Assembly: GCF_000787375.1 (NCBI RefSeq)
Contig: NZ_JRJU01000033.1
Location: forward strand, 1-45,757
Direction of reading: 5' to 3'
DNA: 45,757 bases
From: Halalkalibacter okhensis
GTDB taxonomy: Bacteria > Bacillota > Bacilli > Bacillales > Bacillaceae_D
Below, piece by piece: positions 45,538 to 45,757 of the stretch (the stretch's first letter is position 1; every line of letters begins with the position of its first letter). The notes beneath the pieces are model-generated. The model saw only the letters and a program-made list of their open reading frames with translations. It did no database searches and was not told the DNA's origin. A program made the position numbers and the translations under genes.

Positions 45538-45667
45538 ATAATGCGATTACCTCCTACAGAAGCGACACCAAATGCGAGGGCACCATACAAAGGAAAACAA
45601 CCCTTTTTAAGTGTCCTCCCAAATGCACCGTTCCTGCTGGCAAAGGATGAACAGCAACGATTCACCA

Positions 45668-45695
45668 TAGCATATGTACTGTTTATTCAATAGGT
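45668..45695 (-). promoter_or_regulatory. Sigma-K type promoter of dpaA-dpaB
   Basis: On the minus strand CATATGCTA fits the sigma-K -10 CATANNNTA exactly, and AC lies 17 bases upstream, fitting the minimal -35. The spoVF operon is known to be sigma-K dependent in B. subtilis, so site and gene agree. Confidence 0.55.
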
Positions 45696-45726
45696 GAATA
45701 CCATTTTAAAAAGACAATCATCAAAA

Positions 45727-45757
45727 AAACAGCCTTTTCATTAAATGAAAAAGCTGT
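45727..45757 (-). terminator. Terminator of the gene upstream of dpaA (partly outside the window)
   Basis: On the minus strand ACAGCTTTTTCAT pairs with ATGAAAAGGCTGT (one mismatch), followed by seven T. It would end a minus-strand gene beyond the right edge. Confidence 0.7.

Noticed and set aside
45541-45693. Plus-strand frame opposite the dpaA leader as a small gene
   Set aside because: It has only a weak ribosome-binding site, overlaps the minus-strand sigma-K type promoter and leader, and the peptide matches no family that I recognise.

Overview
This window looks like a chromosomal segment of a spore-forming, low-GC Gram-positive bacterium of the Bacillaceae, probably one of the alkaliphilic or halotolerant lineages. 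The genus is inferred from gene content, synteny and protein style (for example a very acidic RodZ outer linker), not from a database match. Almost every gene lies on the minus strand, so transcription runs from right to left. Read that way the order closely follows the Bacillus subtilis spoVF-to-hfq region. I see no rRNA, tRNA, CRISPR array, complete insertion sequence or prophage.

Right part (45.7 to 30.4 kb): dpaA-dpaB (dipicolinate synthase), asd-dapG-dapA (aspartate pathway to dihydrodipicolinate, the dipicolinate precursor), rnjB, tepA-ylzJ, spoIIIE-ymfC, a luciferase-like monooxygenase, then ymfF-ymfH-ymfI. Early lysine, cell-wall and spore dipicolinate synthesis are therefore adjacent. 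Middle part (30.4 to 15.9 kb): ymfJ, ymfK, rodZ-like, pgsA, cinA, a DEAD-box RNA helicase, recA with a LexA-controlled promoter, a four-gene SbcD/SbcC-like (Mre11/Rad50-like) cluster in which the Rad50-like ATPase is split at the zinc hook, then rny, ymdB and spoVS. Left part (15.9 to 2.5 kb): korA-korB, miaB-ymcA, cotE, mutS-mutL, a methyltransferase, miaA and hfq. Far left (2.5 to 0 kb): the only plus-strand genes, a 60-residue membrane peptide and a tyrosine-recombinase-fold protein that has lost most catalytic residues, followed by two minus-strand membrane proteins.

Most transcription units end in clear intrinsic terminators. Several promoters can be read: an extended -10 before mutS, an extended -10 before asd flanked by an 11-bp inverted repeat, a sigma-A promoter with two LexA-like boxes before recA, and a sigma-K type promoter before dpaA.

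The most notable items are: (1) the split Rad50/SbcC-like cluster next to recA; (2) a roughly 85-bp structured repeat present three times, always just beyond the terminator palindrome of a gene, with a compensatory base-pair change between copies; (3) a reading-frame break at the start of miaB lying exactly on an in-phase A_AAA_AAG slippery heptamer; and (4) a second frame break in dapG and a possible third in the mgtC-like gene at the window edge. Both the miaB and dapG breaks can be repaired by adding one A to an A run, so homopolymer undercalling in the assembly is the main competing explanation.
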